DNA of 12,014 nt from the NCBI GenBank assembly GCA_019308625.1, contig JAFDHU010000015.1, positions 1-12,014 of the forward strand. Reading direction: 5' to 3'. The notes beneath the pieces are model-generated. The model did not search any database, was not told the DNA's origin, and saw only the letters and a list, made by a program, of their open reading frames with translations. Shown one piece after another: positions 6,207 to 12,014 of the stretch (within the stretch, counting starts at the first letter, position 1; each line of letters opens with the position of its first letter). Made by a program: the position numbers and the translations under genes. The stretch is from Deltaproteobacteria bacterium (GTDB lineage Bacteria; Desulfobacterota; Desulfobaccia; Desulfobaccales; 0-14-0-80-60-11).

Positions 6207-6494
6207 ATGCTGAGGCGGCGGGACAAGCGGGAGCCGGGATGGGGAACCAAGGCGCTGGCCGTGGCCCTGATGATTGCCCTGGTGCCGGCCTGCCAGACCA
6301 GCGCCGCCCAGATTTATATTCCTTTGGCCTACGGACTTACCGGGTTGTGCATCGCCTTGCTGGTGTCCCCCACTCCCACCGCGGCCCTGGTAGGCATCCT
6401 GGTGGGTGCCCTGCTGGGAGCCGCGCTTTACAACAATTCCCTGAAGCGTCACTTTTTGGAACGCCATCGCCTGCCTGCGCCCCCAGGCAAGTAG
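6207..6494 (+). CDS. Small hydrophobic membrane protein, unrecognised
   Basis: 95 aa. A basic N-terminus (MLRRRDKREPGWGTK) is followed by three hydrophobic segments at about residues 15-29, 36-53 and 57-75, and a basic C-terminal tail (LKRHFLERHRLPAPPGK). The third segment is glycine-patterned (GILVGALLGAAL), favouring helix packing. VPAC at 26-29 is a poor lipobox (Pro before Ala), so a lipoprotein is possible but not favoured. I recognise no family. Support for coding is the hydrophobic periodicity, positive-inside charge distribution and a promoter ending right at the ATG; there is no ribosome binding site. It precedes birA by about 115 nt on the same strand and could share transcription with it. 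Confidence 0.55.
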   Translation: MLRRRDKREPGWGTKALAVALMIALVPACQTSAAQIYIPLAYGLTGLCIALLVSPTPTAALVGILVGALLGAALYNNSLKRHFLERHRLPAPPGK

Positions 6495-6608
6495 GCCTTC
6501 ATCAGCCATACCGATGTCGGGCCTGGAGGCCCGTCTGGGGCCAATCCCGCCAGCCAAGTGGCGATTACTTTATTCATGAAGATAAGGGAGCCAGCCCTGC
6601 CATTACCC

Positions 6609-7622
6609 ATGTCCTTCTCTGACCATGAAGCTGCAGACCCCGGTCTGGTCGCCATCCTGGCAGCCTTGAAGGCTGGCGGGACGCCGGTGTCCGGGGAGAG
6701 CCTGGCCGCGGTGACGGGGGTGAGCCGCACTGCGGTGTGGAAGCGCATCAACCGGCTCAAGGCCTTGGGCTATGAGATTGCCGCCGCGCCCCGCCAGGGC
6801 TACCGCCTGCTGGCCGTGCCGGACAAGCTTTTGCCTGAGGAAGTCCTCCCCGGTCTGGCCACCCGGAGGCTGCGAGGCCCCCTCCATCACTTTGAGGTGA
6901 TTGGCTCCACCAACGACCTGGCCAAGGAGCTGGCGGCCGGGGGCGCGCCGGAGGGGACTCTGGTGACGGCGGAAGGCCAGCAGGCCGGCCGGGGGCGCCT
7001 GGGACGGCAGTGGTTGTCCCCCCCCGGCGTGGGCCTCTATGTCTCCCTGGTGCTGCGACCAAACCTGCCGCCCACGGAGATGCCGGCCCTCACCCTCACC
7101 ACCGCGGTGGCCGGAGTCCGGGCCGTGCGGCGGGCGACGGGTCTGACCCCCGACATCAAATGGCCCAATGATCTGCTGCTGGACGGCAAAAAAGTGGCGG
7201 GGGTGCTTACGGAAATGGAAACGGAAAGCGACCGTATCCGCTACCTGGTGGTGGGCTGGGGGCTGAACGTTAACAACGCCGGGTTTCCCCCGGATTTGGC
7301 AGACATCGCCACCTCCCTGCGCTTGGCCGCCGGCCGGACCTTTTCCCGGGTGGCCATTCTCCGGGCCTGGCTGGAGGAATTTGAGGCCCTCTATGAGCGC
7401 TTTCTGGCCCGGGACTTTCCCGCCATTCTTCGAGAGTGGCGGGAGCATAATGTCACTTTGGGGCAGGAGGTGCAAGTGCGTCAGGGAGACCGGCTTATTT
7501 GCGGCCGGGCGGTGGAAGTGGACGAGGAGGGGGCCCTGCTGGTGGAACAGCCGGCCGGAAGGCTCATCCGGGTGGTCTCAGGAGAAATAACCCCGGACCC
7601 TGGGAGGGGACCGGGGCAGTAA
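6609..7622 (+). CDS. birA: Biotin-[acetyl-CoA-carboxylase] ligase / biotin operon repressor
   Basis: 337 aa from the chosen ATG. The N-terminal winged helix-turn-helix (about 11-68) has ESLAAVTGVSRTAVWKRINR as the recognition part, ending in the wing PRQGYRLL. The catalytic biotin-ligase domain has STNDLAKELA (100-109), the adenylate-binding loop GRGRLGRQW (127-135), KWPNDLLLDGKKVAG (184-198) and VVGWGLNVNN (214-223). A C-terminal SH3-like domain follows (about 283-330). It makes biotinyl-5'-AMP, biotinylates carboxylase BCCP domains and, through the HTH, may repress biotin genes. Start choice is uncertain: GTG 6558 and ATG 6576 are in frame upstream, but 6609 places the HTH at the usual distance from the N-terminus. 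None has a well-spaced ribosome binding site (AAGGGAG at 6582 is about 20 nt away from 6609). No biotin synthesis genes lie in the window. Confidence 0.95.
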   Translation: MSFSDHEAADPGLVAILAALKAGGTPVSGESLAAVTGVSRTAVWKRINRLKALGYEIAAAPRQGYRLLAVPDKLLPEEVLPGLATRRLRGPLHHFEVIGSTNDLAKELAAGGAPEGTLVTAEGQQAGRGRLGRQWLSPPGVGLYVSLVLRPNLPPTEMPALTLTTAVAGVRAVRRATGLTPDIKWPNDLLLDGKKVAGVLTEMETESDRIRYLVVGWGLNVNNAGFPPDLADIATSLRLAAGRTFSRVAILRAWLEEFEALYERFLARDFPAILREWREHNVTLGQEVQVRQGDRLICGRAVEVDEEGALLVEQPAGRLIRVVSGEITPDPGRGPGQ

Positions 7623-7645
7623 CTTCCCTGCGGCTGCCGCCGAGC

Positions 7646-7963
7646 CTATTCGGCTTTGGCGGCCTTTTTGGGCTGCTGCTTCTTTTTCAGTTCCTCTATT
7701 TCCGACTTTAACCGCTCCACCTCGGCTTTATATTTTTCCACCTCGGCCTCCGAGACCCTGGGAGACTCGTAGGCCGGGGTTTCGGGCTTCTTGAAAAATT
7801 TGTCCTTGGCTTCCTCAAAGCCCAGATAAACTGCCAGGGCGCCCCCCAAGAGAAGCAGAAGAGGAACGCCGCCGGCCAGCAGGTGGAGAAAGTGCTGCCA
7901 CCACAAGCCCAAACCGATCAAACCCAGCGCTACGGCCACCAGCCCGCCGATTAAAGCTGTCAT
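7646..7963 (-). CDS. Small two-TM membrane protein with cytoplasmic coiled coil
   Basis: 105 aa. Two hydrophobic helices (about 3-22 and 29-47, joined by a short loop beginning WWQHFLHLL) are followed by a highly charged tail: FEEAKDKFFKKPE, then a heptad-like coiled coil (VSEAEVEKYKAEVERLKSEIEELKKK, about 70-95, split here) and a Lys/Ala-rich end. AGGAGG six bases before the ATG is an excellent ribosome binding site. The two-helix part is reminiscent in layout of the small magnetosome protein MamI, but I would not assign that role, since no other mam genes are present. The gene converges on birA with only 23 nt between the stops. A weak promoter (TTGATT, 17 nt, TAACAA near 8071-8042) may serve it. 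Function unknown. Confidence 0.8.
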   Translation of the reverse strand: MTALIGGLVAVALGLIGLGLWWQHFLHLLAGGVPLLLLLGGALAVYLGFEEAKDKFFKKPETPAYESPRVSEAEVEKYKAEVERLKSEIEELKKKQQPKKAAKAE

Positions 7964-8138
7964 GCTGAACCTCCTGGGAGTAGGATATTACCTGCTGTAC
8001 CCAATCCACGCCGCTACTGCCCACGACCGGATTTTTGTCGTTTGTGATTGTTATCATAAGGCGTGAAATTAATCAAGGAGATTCCCGGACTCAGAGCAAA
8101 ATTATCAATAAATTAAAAATGTTACTATAATCAATACC

Positions 8139-8166
8139 TTGACAAAAGCACCACACTTTTTATAAT
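8139..8166 (+). promoter_or_regulatory. Consensus sigma-70 promoter of the dnaJ-like gene
   Basis: TTGACA (8139-8144), 16-nt spacer, TATAAT (8161-8166): perfect hexamers with a slightly short spacer, set in an AT-rich island unlike the surrounding GC-rich DNA. The leader to the ATG would be about 35 nt. Confidence 0.8.
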
Positions 8167-8173
8167 TAGTGTG
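8152..8173. promoter_or_regulatory. Inverted repeat across the -10 of the dnaJ-like promoter, possible operator
   Basis: CACACT (8152-8157) and AGTGTG (8168-8173) form a perfect 6-bp inverted repeat with a 10-nt centre that contains the -10 hexamer. Placement over the -10 is typical of repressor sites. It is not a CIRCE element (TTAGCACTC...GAGTGCTAA). The repeat is seen; the operator role is inferred. Confidence 0.4.
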
Positions 8174-8208
8174 TAAGTTATTCTTATCAGAGGTTGTGAA
8201 AAAGTTCT

Positions 8209-9150
8209 ATGGCGGAAACGGATTATTACAAAATCTTGGGAGTGAGCAAGAACGCCACTCAGGAGGAAATCAAGAAAGCCTACCGGAGATTGGCCCAGAA
8301 GTACCATCCAGACCGGGCCAAGGGGAACAAGAAGGAGGCCGAGGAGCAGTTCAAGAGGATCAGCGAAGCCTATGCCGTGTTGAGTAATCCGGAGAAGCGC
8401 CGGGAATACGATGCTTACGGCTCCCAGGCCTTCAGGGCCAAGTTCTCCCAGGAAGACATTTTCCGGGGCTTTGATTTCAGCGACATCTTTGACCTGGGTA
8501 TCTCCGACAGCTTTTTCAGCCGCCTGTTCGGGTTCGGCCGCACCGGTTCTTGCTCCCGGTCGGGGCGCACCCGGGTGTTTCAGTTCGGTCCGGACATCTT
8601 CAAGACCGGCGCGGCTAAGCCGTCTGTAAAGGGGGAGGACCTGCAAGTGGAAGTGCCCATCACCTTGCATGAGATGGCCTTCGGCACGGAGAAGCTCATC
8701 AGTTTCCAGCGCAACGGCCAAGTGGAGCGGGTGACTGTGAAGATTCCCCCCGGGACCCTGCCCGGCAAAAAGCTTAGGGTGGCGGAGAAAGGGCGCCCCA
8801 GCCCCTTCGGGGGGCCGCCGGGGGACCTGTATGTCAAGCTGAAGGAGGTGGAGCATCCGGTCTTCAAGCGGGACGGCTGCGACCTTTATGTGGACCGGCA
8901 CATCAAGCTGACGGAATCGGCTCTGGGTACCAAGGTGACGGTGCCCACCCTGGATGGCAAGACCATGAGCCTGAAGGTGCCTCCGGGCACGGCCAGTCAT
9001 ACCAAGATGCGTCTGAAAAACTATGGCCTGCCCCGAGGCCAAGGCAAAGAGCGGGGAGACCAGTACGTGCGCATTATCGTGGATGTTCCGGCCACCCTCA
9101 CCAAAAAGCAGAAAGCCCTCTTGGAGGAGTTGGCCAGGGAAGGCTTGTAA
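8209..9150 (+). CDS. CbpA-type DnaJ co-chaperone (J domain, no zinc finger)
   Basis: 313 aa. The J domain at residues 4-68 has the HPD motif at 33-35 (KYHPDRAK) and the helix III-IV end NPEKRREYDAYG. A Phe/Gly-rich linker follows (about 75-135: FRGFDFSDIFDLG, FFSRLFGFG). No CxxCxGxG zinc finger is present, making this a class B (CbpA-like) protein. Substrate-binding C-terminal domain I starts at GEDLQVEVPITLHEMAFG (about 142-159) and domain II near DLYVDRHIKLTESALGT (about 225-241), ending with the usual LTKKQKALLEELA helix. It stimulates the DnaK ATPase and hands over clients in the cytoplasm. It is a single-gene unit with a consensus promoter and its own terminator; no dnaK or grpE is in the window. 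The ribosome binding site is weak (GAGG about 14 nt upstream). Confidence 0.93.
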   Translation: MAETDYYKILGVSKNATQEEIKKAYRRLAQKYHPDRAKGNKKEAEEQFKRISEAYAVLSNPEKRREYDAYGSQAFRAKFSQEDIFRGFDFSDIFDLGISDSFFSRLFGFGRTGSCSRSGRTRVFQFGPDIFKTGAAKPSVKGEDLQVEVPITLHEMAFGTEKLISFQRNGQVERVTVKIPPGTLPGKKLRVAEKGRPSPFGGPPGDLYVKLKEVEHPVFKRDGCDLYVDRHIKLTESALGTKVTVPTLDGKTMSLKVPPGTASHTKMRLKNYGLPRGQGKERGDQYVRIIVDVPATLTKKQKALLEELAREGL

Positions 9151-9173
9151 GGACCGTCCGGGGCTGCGGGTTT

Positions 9174-9217
9174 TTCGGTTTCCGGCTGGAGGCTAAGGCT
9201 GGAAACCGAATTTTTTT
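9174..9217 (+). terminator. Rho-independent terminator of the dnaJ-like gene
   Basis: Perfect 10-bp stem TTCGGTTTCC/GGAAACCGAA (9174-9183 with 9201-9210) followed by seven T residues, 24 nt after the stop codon. Confidence 0.9.
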
Positions 9218-9253
9218 GAACTGCTGCTCTTCCCCCGCGGTTAACCAGGAATT

Positions 9254-9334
9254 ATGTTTACCACAGGCCAACAACTCCGCCAAATCCGGGACGGACACCA
9301 AAGCGGCCGAGTACTGCACTATTTCGGGAGGTAG
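9254..9334 (+). CDS. Possible 26-codon small ORF directly upstream of the flavodiiron gene
   Basis: ATG at 9254 reads MFTTGQQLRQIRDGH then QSGRVLHYFGR and stops with TAG at 9332-9334, three bases before the flavodiiron start. Its last codons (GGG AGG TAG) form the Shine-Dalgarno site of the next gene, a layout expected for translational coupling. AGGA lies only 3 nt before its ATG, which is short. It might be a regulatory leader peptide or a chance frame; I recognise no family. Confidence 0.3.
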   Translation: MFTTGQQLRQIRDGHQSGRVLHYFGR

Positions 9335-9337
9335 CGG

Positions 9338-10525
9338 ATGAAAGTTGAATTAGTTCCCGGCGTTTACTGGGTCGGGGCCATAGATTGGGGCATCAGGGAT
9401 TTCCACGGCTATCTCACCGATGCCGGCTCCACTTATAATGCCTACCTGATTGTGGACGAAAAAATCACCCTCATTGACACAGTGAAAAAAGGCTTTGTCC
9501 CGGAGATGATGGCCAGGATCTCCGAGATTGTGGACCCGGAAAAGATTGACTACATCATCTCCAACCACGTGGAGATGGACCATTCCGGGGGGTTGCCGGA
9601 GACCCTGCAGCGGGTCAAGCCGCAAAAGATTTTCTGCTCCCCCCGGGGCAGAATTGATCTGACCCGGCACTTCAAGGAAGACTGGCCTTTTCAGGAAGTA
9701 AAGACCGGCACCGAGCTGTCGCTGGGGCGCTACACCCTGATGTTTCTGGAGACTCCCATGCTGCACTGGCCGGATTCCATGATGACCCTCCTCAAGGAGG
9801 AGCAGCTCCTGTTTTCCAGCGACGCGTTCGGGGCGCACTATGCCTCCAGCGAGCGCTTTGATGACCGGCTGCCTGATCATCCGCCGGGCTATGCCCACCA
9901 GCTCAAGAAATACTACGCCAACATCCTCATGCCCATGGGCACCCTGATCACCCAGCTTTTCAAAAAAATCGGCGAACTGGGTTTAAGCTTCAAGATGATT
10001 GCCCCGGACCACGGGCTGATTTACAAAAATCCCGCCTGGGTGCTGGAGGCCTATCAGAAGTGGGCGGCCGGCATCGCCACGGCCAAAGGGCTGGTGATTT
10101 ATGACACCATGTGGCACAGCACCGAAAAGCTGGCCCGGGCTCTGGTGGAAGGACTGATGGACGCCGGCGCGGAGGCCCAGCTCCATCACCTGCGCAGCAT
10201 CCACTACAGCGACATTGTCACCGAGGTGCTGGACGCAGGGCTGCTTTGCCTCGGCTCTCCCACCCTGAATAACAACATATTTCCCTCGGTAGGGGAGTTC
10301 CTCACCTATCTCAAGGGCTTGAAGCCCAAAAACAAGGCGGCCATGGCCTTCGGTTCCTACGGCTGGAGCGGCCAGGCCGTGAGCCTGATCAACCGGGAGC
10401 TGGAGGCCATGCAGCTCCGGGTGGTGCACGAGGGCTTCCAGGTCAGATATATCCCGGATCCGGAGGAACTGGATCGGGCCCGGGCCCTGGGCGAAAAGCT
10501 GGCCCGGGAACACCTGCGGGCCTGA
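9338..10525 (+). CDS. fprA: Flavodiiron protein (A-type; rubredoxin:oxygen / NO oxidoreductase)
   Basis: 395 aa, the standard length of two-domain (A-type) flavodiiron proteins. The N-terminal metallo-beta-lactamase-like domain carries the complete diiron ligand set: HVEMDH (H77, E79, D81, plus H82), LHWPD (H143), SSDAFG (D162) and APDHG (H225). The C-terminal flavodoxin domain starts at GLVIYDTMWHSTEKLA (251-266), with GSPTLNNNIFP (306-316) and FGSYGWSGQAV (338-348) as FMN-contacting loops. It reduces O2 to water and/or NO to N2O, taking electrons usually from rubredoxin, and protects anaerobes from oxidative or nitrosative stress in the cytoplasm. GGGAGG six bases before the ATG fixes the start. 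No rubredoxin gene is adjacent; whether O2 or NO is preferred cannot be read from the sequence. Confidence 0.96.
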   Translation: MKVELVPGVYWVGAIDWGIRDFHGYLTDAGSTYNAYLIVDEKITLIDTVKKGFVPEMMARISEIVDPEKIDYIISNHVEMDHSGGLPETLQRVKPQKIFCSPRGRIDLTRHFKEDWPFQEVKTGTELSLGRYTLMFLETPMLHWPDSMMTLLKEEQLLFSSDAFGAHYASSERFDDRLPDHPPGYAHQLKKYYANILMPMGTLITQLFKKIGELGLSFKMIAPDHGLIYKNPAWVLEAYQKWAAGIATAKGLVIYDTMWHSTEKLARALVEGLMDAGAEAQLHHLRSIHYSDIVTEVLDAGLLCLGSPTLNNNIFPSVGEFLTYLKGLKPKNKAAMAFGSYGWSGQAVSLINRELEAMQLRVVHEGFQVRYIPDPEELDRARALGEKLAREHLRA

Positions 10526-10557
10526 GGCGGTTTGAAGATAACTTTGGTCGGTTTGAT

Positions 10558-10686
10558 GAGGGGAGAGCCGGGGGATTGCCAATCCCCCGGCCCTCCCCTC
10601 AAACTCCCCTCCTAACCCCCGGCAAGGGGTTGGGGGAGTGGGTTTGGGAGAGCAGGGGTCCGCGACCCCTGGCCCCCTCTCCCAAA
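10558..10686. repeat. Cluster of three long palindromes downstream of the flavodiiron gene
   Basis: Hairpin 1: 20-nt arms (10558-10577 and 10581-10600) with one mismatch and a GCC loop. Hairpin 2: CTCCCC...AACCCC against GGGGTT.GGGGAG (10603-10619 with 10626-10639). Hairpin 3: TTTGGGAGA/TCTCCCAAA (10643-10651 with 10678-10686) enclosing CAGGGGTC/GACCCCTG. The CCCTCCCC/GGGGAG vocabulary is shared among all three. They look like REP/BIME-type intergenic palindromes and may also protect or terminate the flavodiiron transcript, although no T run follows on the plus strand. Confidence 0.7.
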
Positions 10687-10709
10687 AAATGTCTGCAATA
10701 CCTCATTAG

Positions 10710-11414
10710 TTGAGCAGGCCCGTGACTCGCGCCACTCCTTTGCCCCACCAGGCCATCCTAAAACAGGCTGCGGCGGATTTCCGCTACCTGCTTGACCGGG
10801 GCTATCCCCGGGCGGCCAGCTTGACGCTAGTGGGCAACCGCTACAATCTTTCCCGCACTGCCCGCCAGATGCTGCACCGGGGGGTGTTTGCTGCGGTGGC
10901 AGCCCGGGCCCGGCAGGCCAAGCTCCAGCACCTGGAGGAGATCAGCGGCCTGGCCCTGGCGGTGGACGGCCACAATGTCCTCATTACCCTGGAGAGCGCC
11001 CTGCGGGGCCGGCCCCTGGTCCTGGCCGACGATGGCTTTGTCCGGGATGTGGCCGAGCTTTCCCGGGCCTTCCGGGCCTCCCGGGACACGGAACTGGCCC
11101 TGGAGTTACTGGCTGCTTATCTGCAAAGGCACCAGCCGGGGCCAGTGACCGTGCTTTACGACGCCCCCATGAGCAAAAGCGGCGAGCTGGCCCGGCACAC
11201 CCGGGAAGTCTTCGCCGCCACCGGCCTGGCAGTGGAGGCCCGGGCCGTGCCGGTCCCGGAGCAGGAACTGCTGGGCTTTCCAGGAGCCGTGGCCACCAGC
11301 GACACCCATCTGATTGATGCCCGGGATCGCCTGGTTGACTTGGCCGGAGAGATCATCCGCCAGGAAACCGGCCGAGGACGGCAGTTTCACCTGGTAGTCT
11401 TAAAGGACACCTAA
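10710..11414 (+). CDS. DUF434/DUF5616 protein, predicted PIN/NYN-like nuclease
   Basis: 234 aa from a TTG start immediately after an in-frame TAG (10707-10709); GTG 10722 is an alternative, and neither has a good ribosome binding site. The N-terminal DUF434-like part, DFRYLLDRGYPRAASLTLVG (23-42) and NRYNLSRTARQML, precedes a conserved C-terminal domain with LAVDGHNVL (83-91), VLADDGFVRD (104-113), VTVLYDAPMSKSGELA (146-161) and VATSDTHLID (194-203). Proteins with this pair of domains are uncharacterised and common in archaea and anaerobic bacteria. The order VDGxN, an internal FDA/YDA strand and a late TSD resembles YacP/NYN nucleases, with D86, D107/D108, D151 and D198 as candidate metal ligands. 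That reading is mine and is an inference. It lies between the palindromes and tRNA-Val with no obvious operon partner. Confidence 0.82.
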   Translation: MSRPVTRATPLPHQAILKQAAADFRYLLDRGYPRAASLTLVGNRYNLSRTARQMLHRGVFAAVAARARQAKLQHLEEISGLALAVDGHNVLITLESALRGRPLVLADDGFVRDVAELSRAFRASRDTELALELLAAYLQRHQPGPVTVLYDAPMSKSGELARHTREVFAATGLAVEARAVPVPEQELLGFPGAVATSDTHLIDARDRLVDLAGEIIRQETGRGRQFHLVVLKDT

Positions 11415-11450
11415 ACGCCTGCGGAACTCCCCGAAAACCGGGTTTGGGGG

Positions 11451-11479
11451 TTGTCAAAGAAAATATTTTAGATTATTTT
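11451..11479 (+). promoter_or_regulatory. Probable promoter of tRNA-Val
   Basis: TTGTCA (11451-11456), 17-nt spacer, TATTTT (11474-11479) in an AT-rich stretch just before the tRNA; TATAGA at 11479-11484 is an alternative -10 but with poor spacing. Confidence 0.5.
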
Positions 11480-11493
11480 ATAGAATGACGTAC

Positions 11494-11568
11494 GGGCGGT
11501 TAACTCAGGGGTAGAGTGCCATCCTCACACGGTGGAAGTCGCTGGTTCAAATCCAGCACCGCCCACCA
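11494..11568 (+). tRNA. tRNA-Val, anticodon CAC
   Basis: A 75-nt cloverleaf folds by hand: acceptor GGGCGGT/ACCGCCC, U8 A9, D-stem ACTC/GAGT with a short AGGGGTA loop, anticodon stem CCATC/GGTGG with loop CTCACAC (anticodon CAC, reading GUG), T-arm GCTGG-TTCAAAT-CCAGC, discriminator A and encoded CCA. Confidence 0.97.
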
Positions 11569-11576
11569 GGAAAATC

Positions 11577-11606
11577 AAGGGGTTGCGGGAGGCGCAACCC
11601 TTTTTT
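11577..11606 (+). terminator. Rho-independent terminator after tRNA-Val
   Basis: Stem GGGTTGCG/CGCAACCC (11580-11587 with 11593-11600), outer AAG/CTT pairing, and six T residues (11601-11606), starting 9 nt after the CCA end. Confidence 0.88.
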
Positions 11607-11676
11607 GTGCTTGGAGCAGGCCGCGACCCCGAAGCCGGATTTTTGCACCCTTTCTAAAATTTTCCCGGCCTGGGTC

Positions 11677-12014
11677 TCAGGGGCAGGGTTCCGCGGAGTA
11701 AAACCGGTGCCCGGGGCGCTCGCACAGCCAGGCCCACAGGGCCCGCCGGATAATCCAGGTGCCGTCCGGCGCCTTTTTCAGCCACAGCCGCCAGCGCTCG
11801 CCGCCGGTGGCATCGTCCAGATAGCCGGACTCGCTGACAGTGATGACGGCCGCATCCCGCCGCTCCGGGGGTGTGTGGACCCGGATGATTTTGGTGTGGC
11901 CTTTGAGCCCGGTGCCGGTGAACCTTAAGGCCACCAGGACTGCGTCCCTAACCCAATCCTCGCCCTTCCCGGCTGCCTGCCTGACCGCGGCGTTCAGCCG
12001 GCCGACATCCAGCA
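11677..12014 (-). CDS. Unrecognised protein, C-terminal part
   Basis: Partial gene running off the right edge; 112 codons of the C-terminus are visible, ending at TGA 11677-11679. The frame is open to the edge (first visible residues LDVGRLNAAVRQAAGK), so the real start lies outside and the internal GTG at 11934 is not the start. The end has a repeating aromatic/charged pattern, SGYLDDATGGERWRLWLKK followed by TWIIRRALWAWLCERPGHRF and YSAEPCP. This resembles the C-terminus of small secreted bacterial proteins of unknown function that end in a Trp/Arg-rich segment with two cysteines. A disulfide between the two visible cysteines is possible. No function is proposed. Confidence 0.65.
   Translation of the reverse strand, partial: LDVGRLNAAVRQAAGKGEDWVRDAVLVALRFTGTGLKGHTKIIRVHTPPERRDAAVITVSESGYLDDATGGERWRLWLKKAPDGTWIIRRALWAWLCERPGHRFYSAEPCP

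Noticed and set aside
6603..7475. 290-codon minus-strand open frame
   Set aside because: Antisense to birA, whose HTH and GRGRLGRQW motifs are unmistakable.
7815..8057. 80-codon minus-strand ORF starting MITITNDKNP
   Set aside because: It overlaps the small two-TM protein gene in another frame for most of its length and has no ribosome binding site; the two-TM gene has an excellent one.
8152..8173. CIRCE (HrcA) element before the DnaJ-type gene
   Set aside because: The arms CACACT/AGTGTG do not match TTAGCACTC/GAGTGCTAA in sequence or length.
8131..9042. 303-codon minus-strand open frame
   Set aside because: Antisense to the DnaJ-type gene and crosses that gene's consensus promoter; no family pattern.
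10558..10686. CRISPR array suggested by repeated GC-rich blocks
   Set aside because: The blocks are palindromes of different length and sequence without equal repeats or uniform spacers, and no cas genes are present.

Overview
The window is GC-rich, densely coded bacterial DNA. The organism is probably a strictly anaerobic Gram-negative bacterium, most likely of the Desulfobacterota (sulfate-reducing or syntrophic type). The TonB-dependent receptor implies an outer membrane. The flavodiiron oxygen/NO reductase and the FmdE-family protein are typical of anaerobes. The DUF434-type protein is shared mainly with archaea and anaerobic bacteria. This placement is inferred from gene content, not from a marker-gene match.

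Left third (1-4575, minus strand): an apparent four-gene transcription unit. It has a good promoter (TTGACA/TATAGA), a roughly 265-nt leader with a 12-bp terminator-like hairpin and three further hairpins, a TonB-dependent receptor, a flavoredoxin-like flavin reductase, an FmdE-family zinc-site protein, and the start of a family-5 (nickel/peptide type) ABC substrate-binding protein that overlaps fmdE by 8 nt and leaves the window. Together they look like an import system for a metal or metal chelate, possibly controlled by attenuation in the leader. The ligand cannot be read from the sequence.

Centre (4765-7963): a tRNA-Lys(CUU) with its own promoter and terminator; divergently, a UbiA/MenA-fold membrane protein lacking the Asp-rich catalytic motifs; a 350-nt intergenic stretch holding two kinds of dispersed repeat; a small membrane protein that looks leaderless; the biotin ligase/repressor BirA; and, convergent with it, a small two-TM protein with a charged coiled-coil tail.

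Right part (8139-12014): a CbpA-type DnaJ co-chaperone behind a near-perfect sigma-70 promoter with an inverted repeat across its -10, closed by a textbook terminator; a flavodiiron protein preceded by a possible 26-codon coupled ORF; a cluster of three long palindromes; a DUF434/DUF5616 protein that I argue is PIN/NYN-nuclease-like; tRNA-Val(CAC) with terminator; and the C-terminal part of an unrecognised protein running off the right edge. The two tRNA genes share an almost identical 3' trailer leading into their terminators. I found no CRISPR array, insertion sequence, rRNA or phage module.
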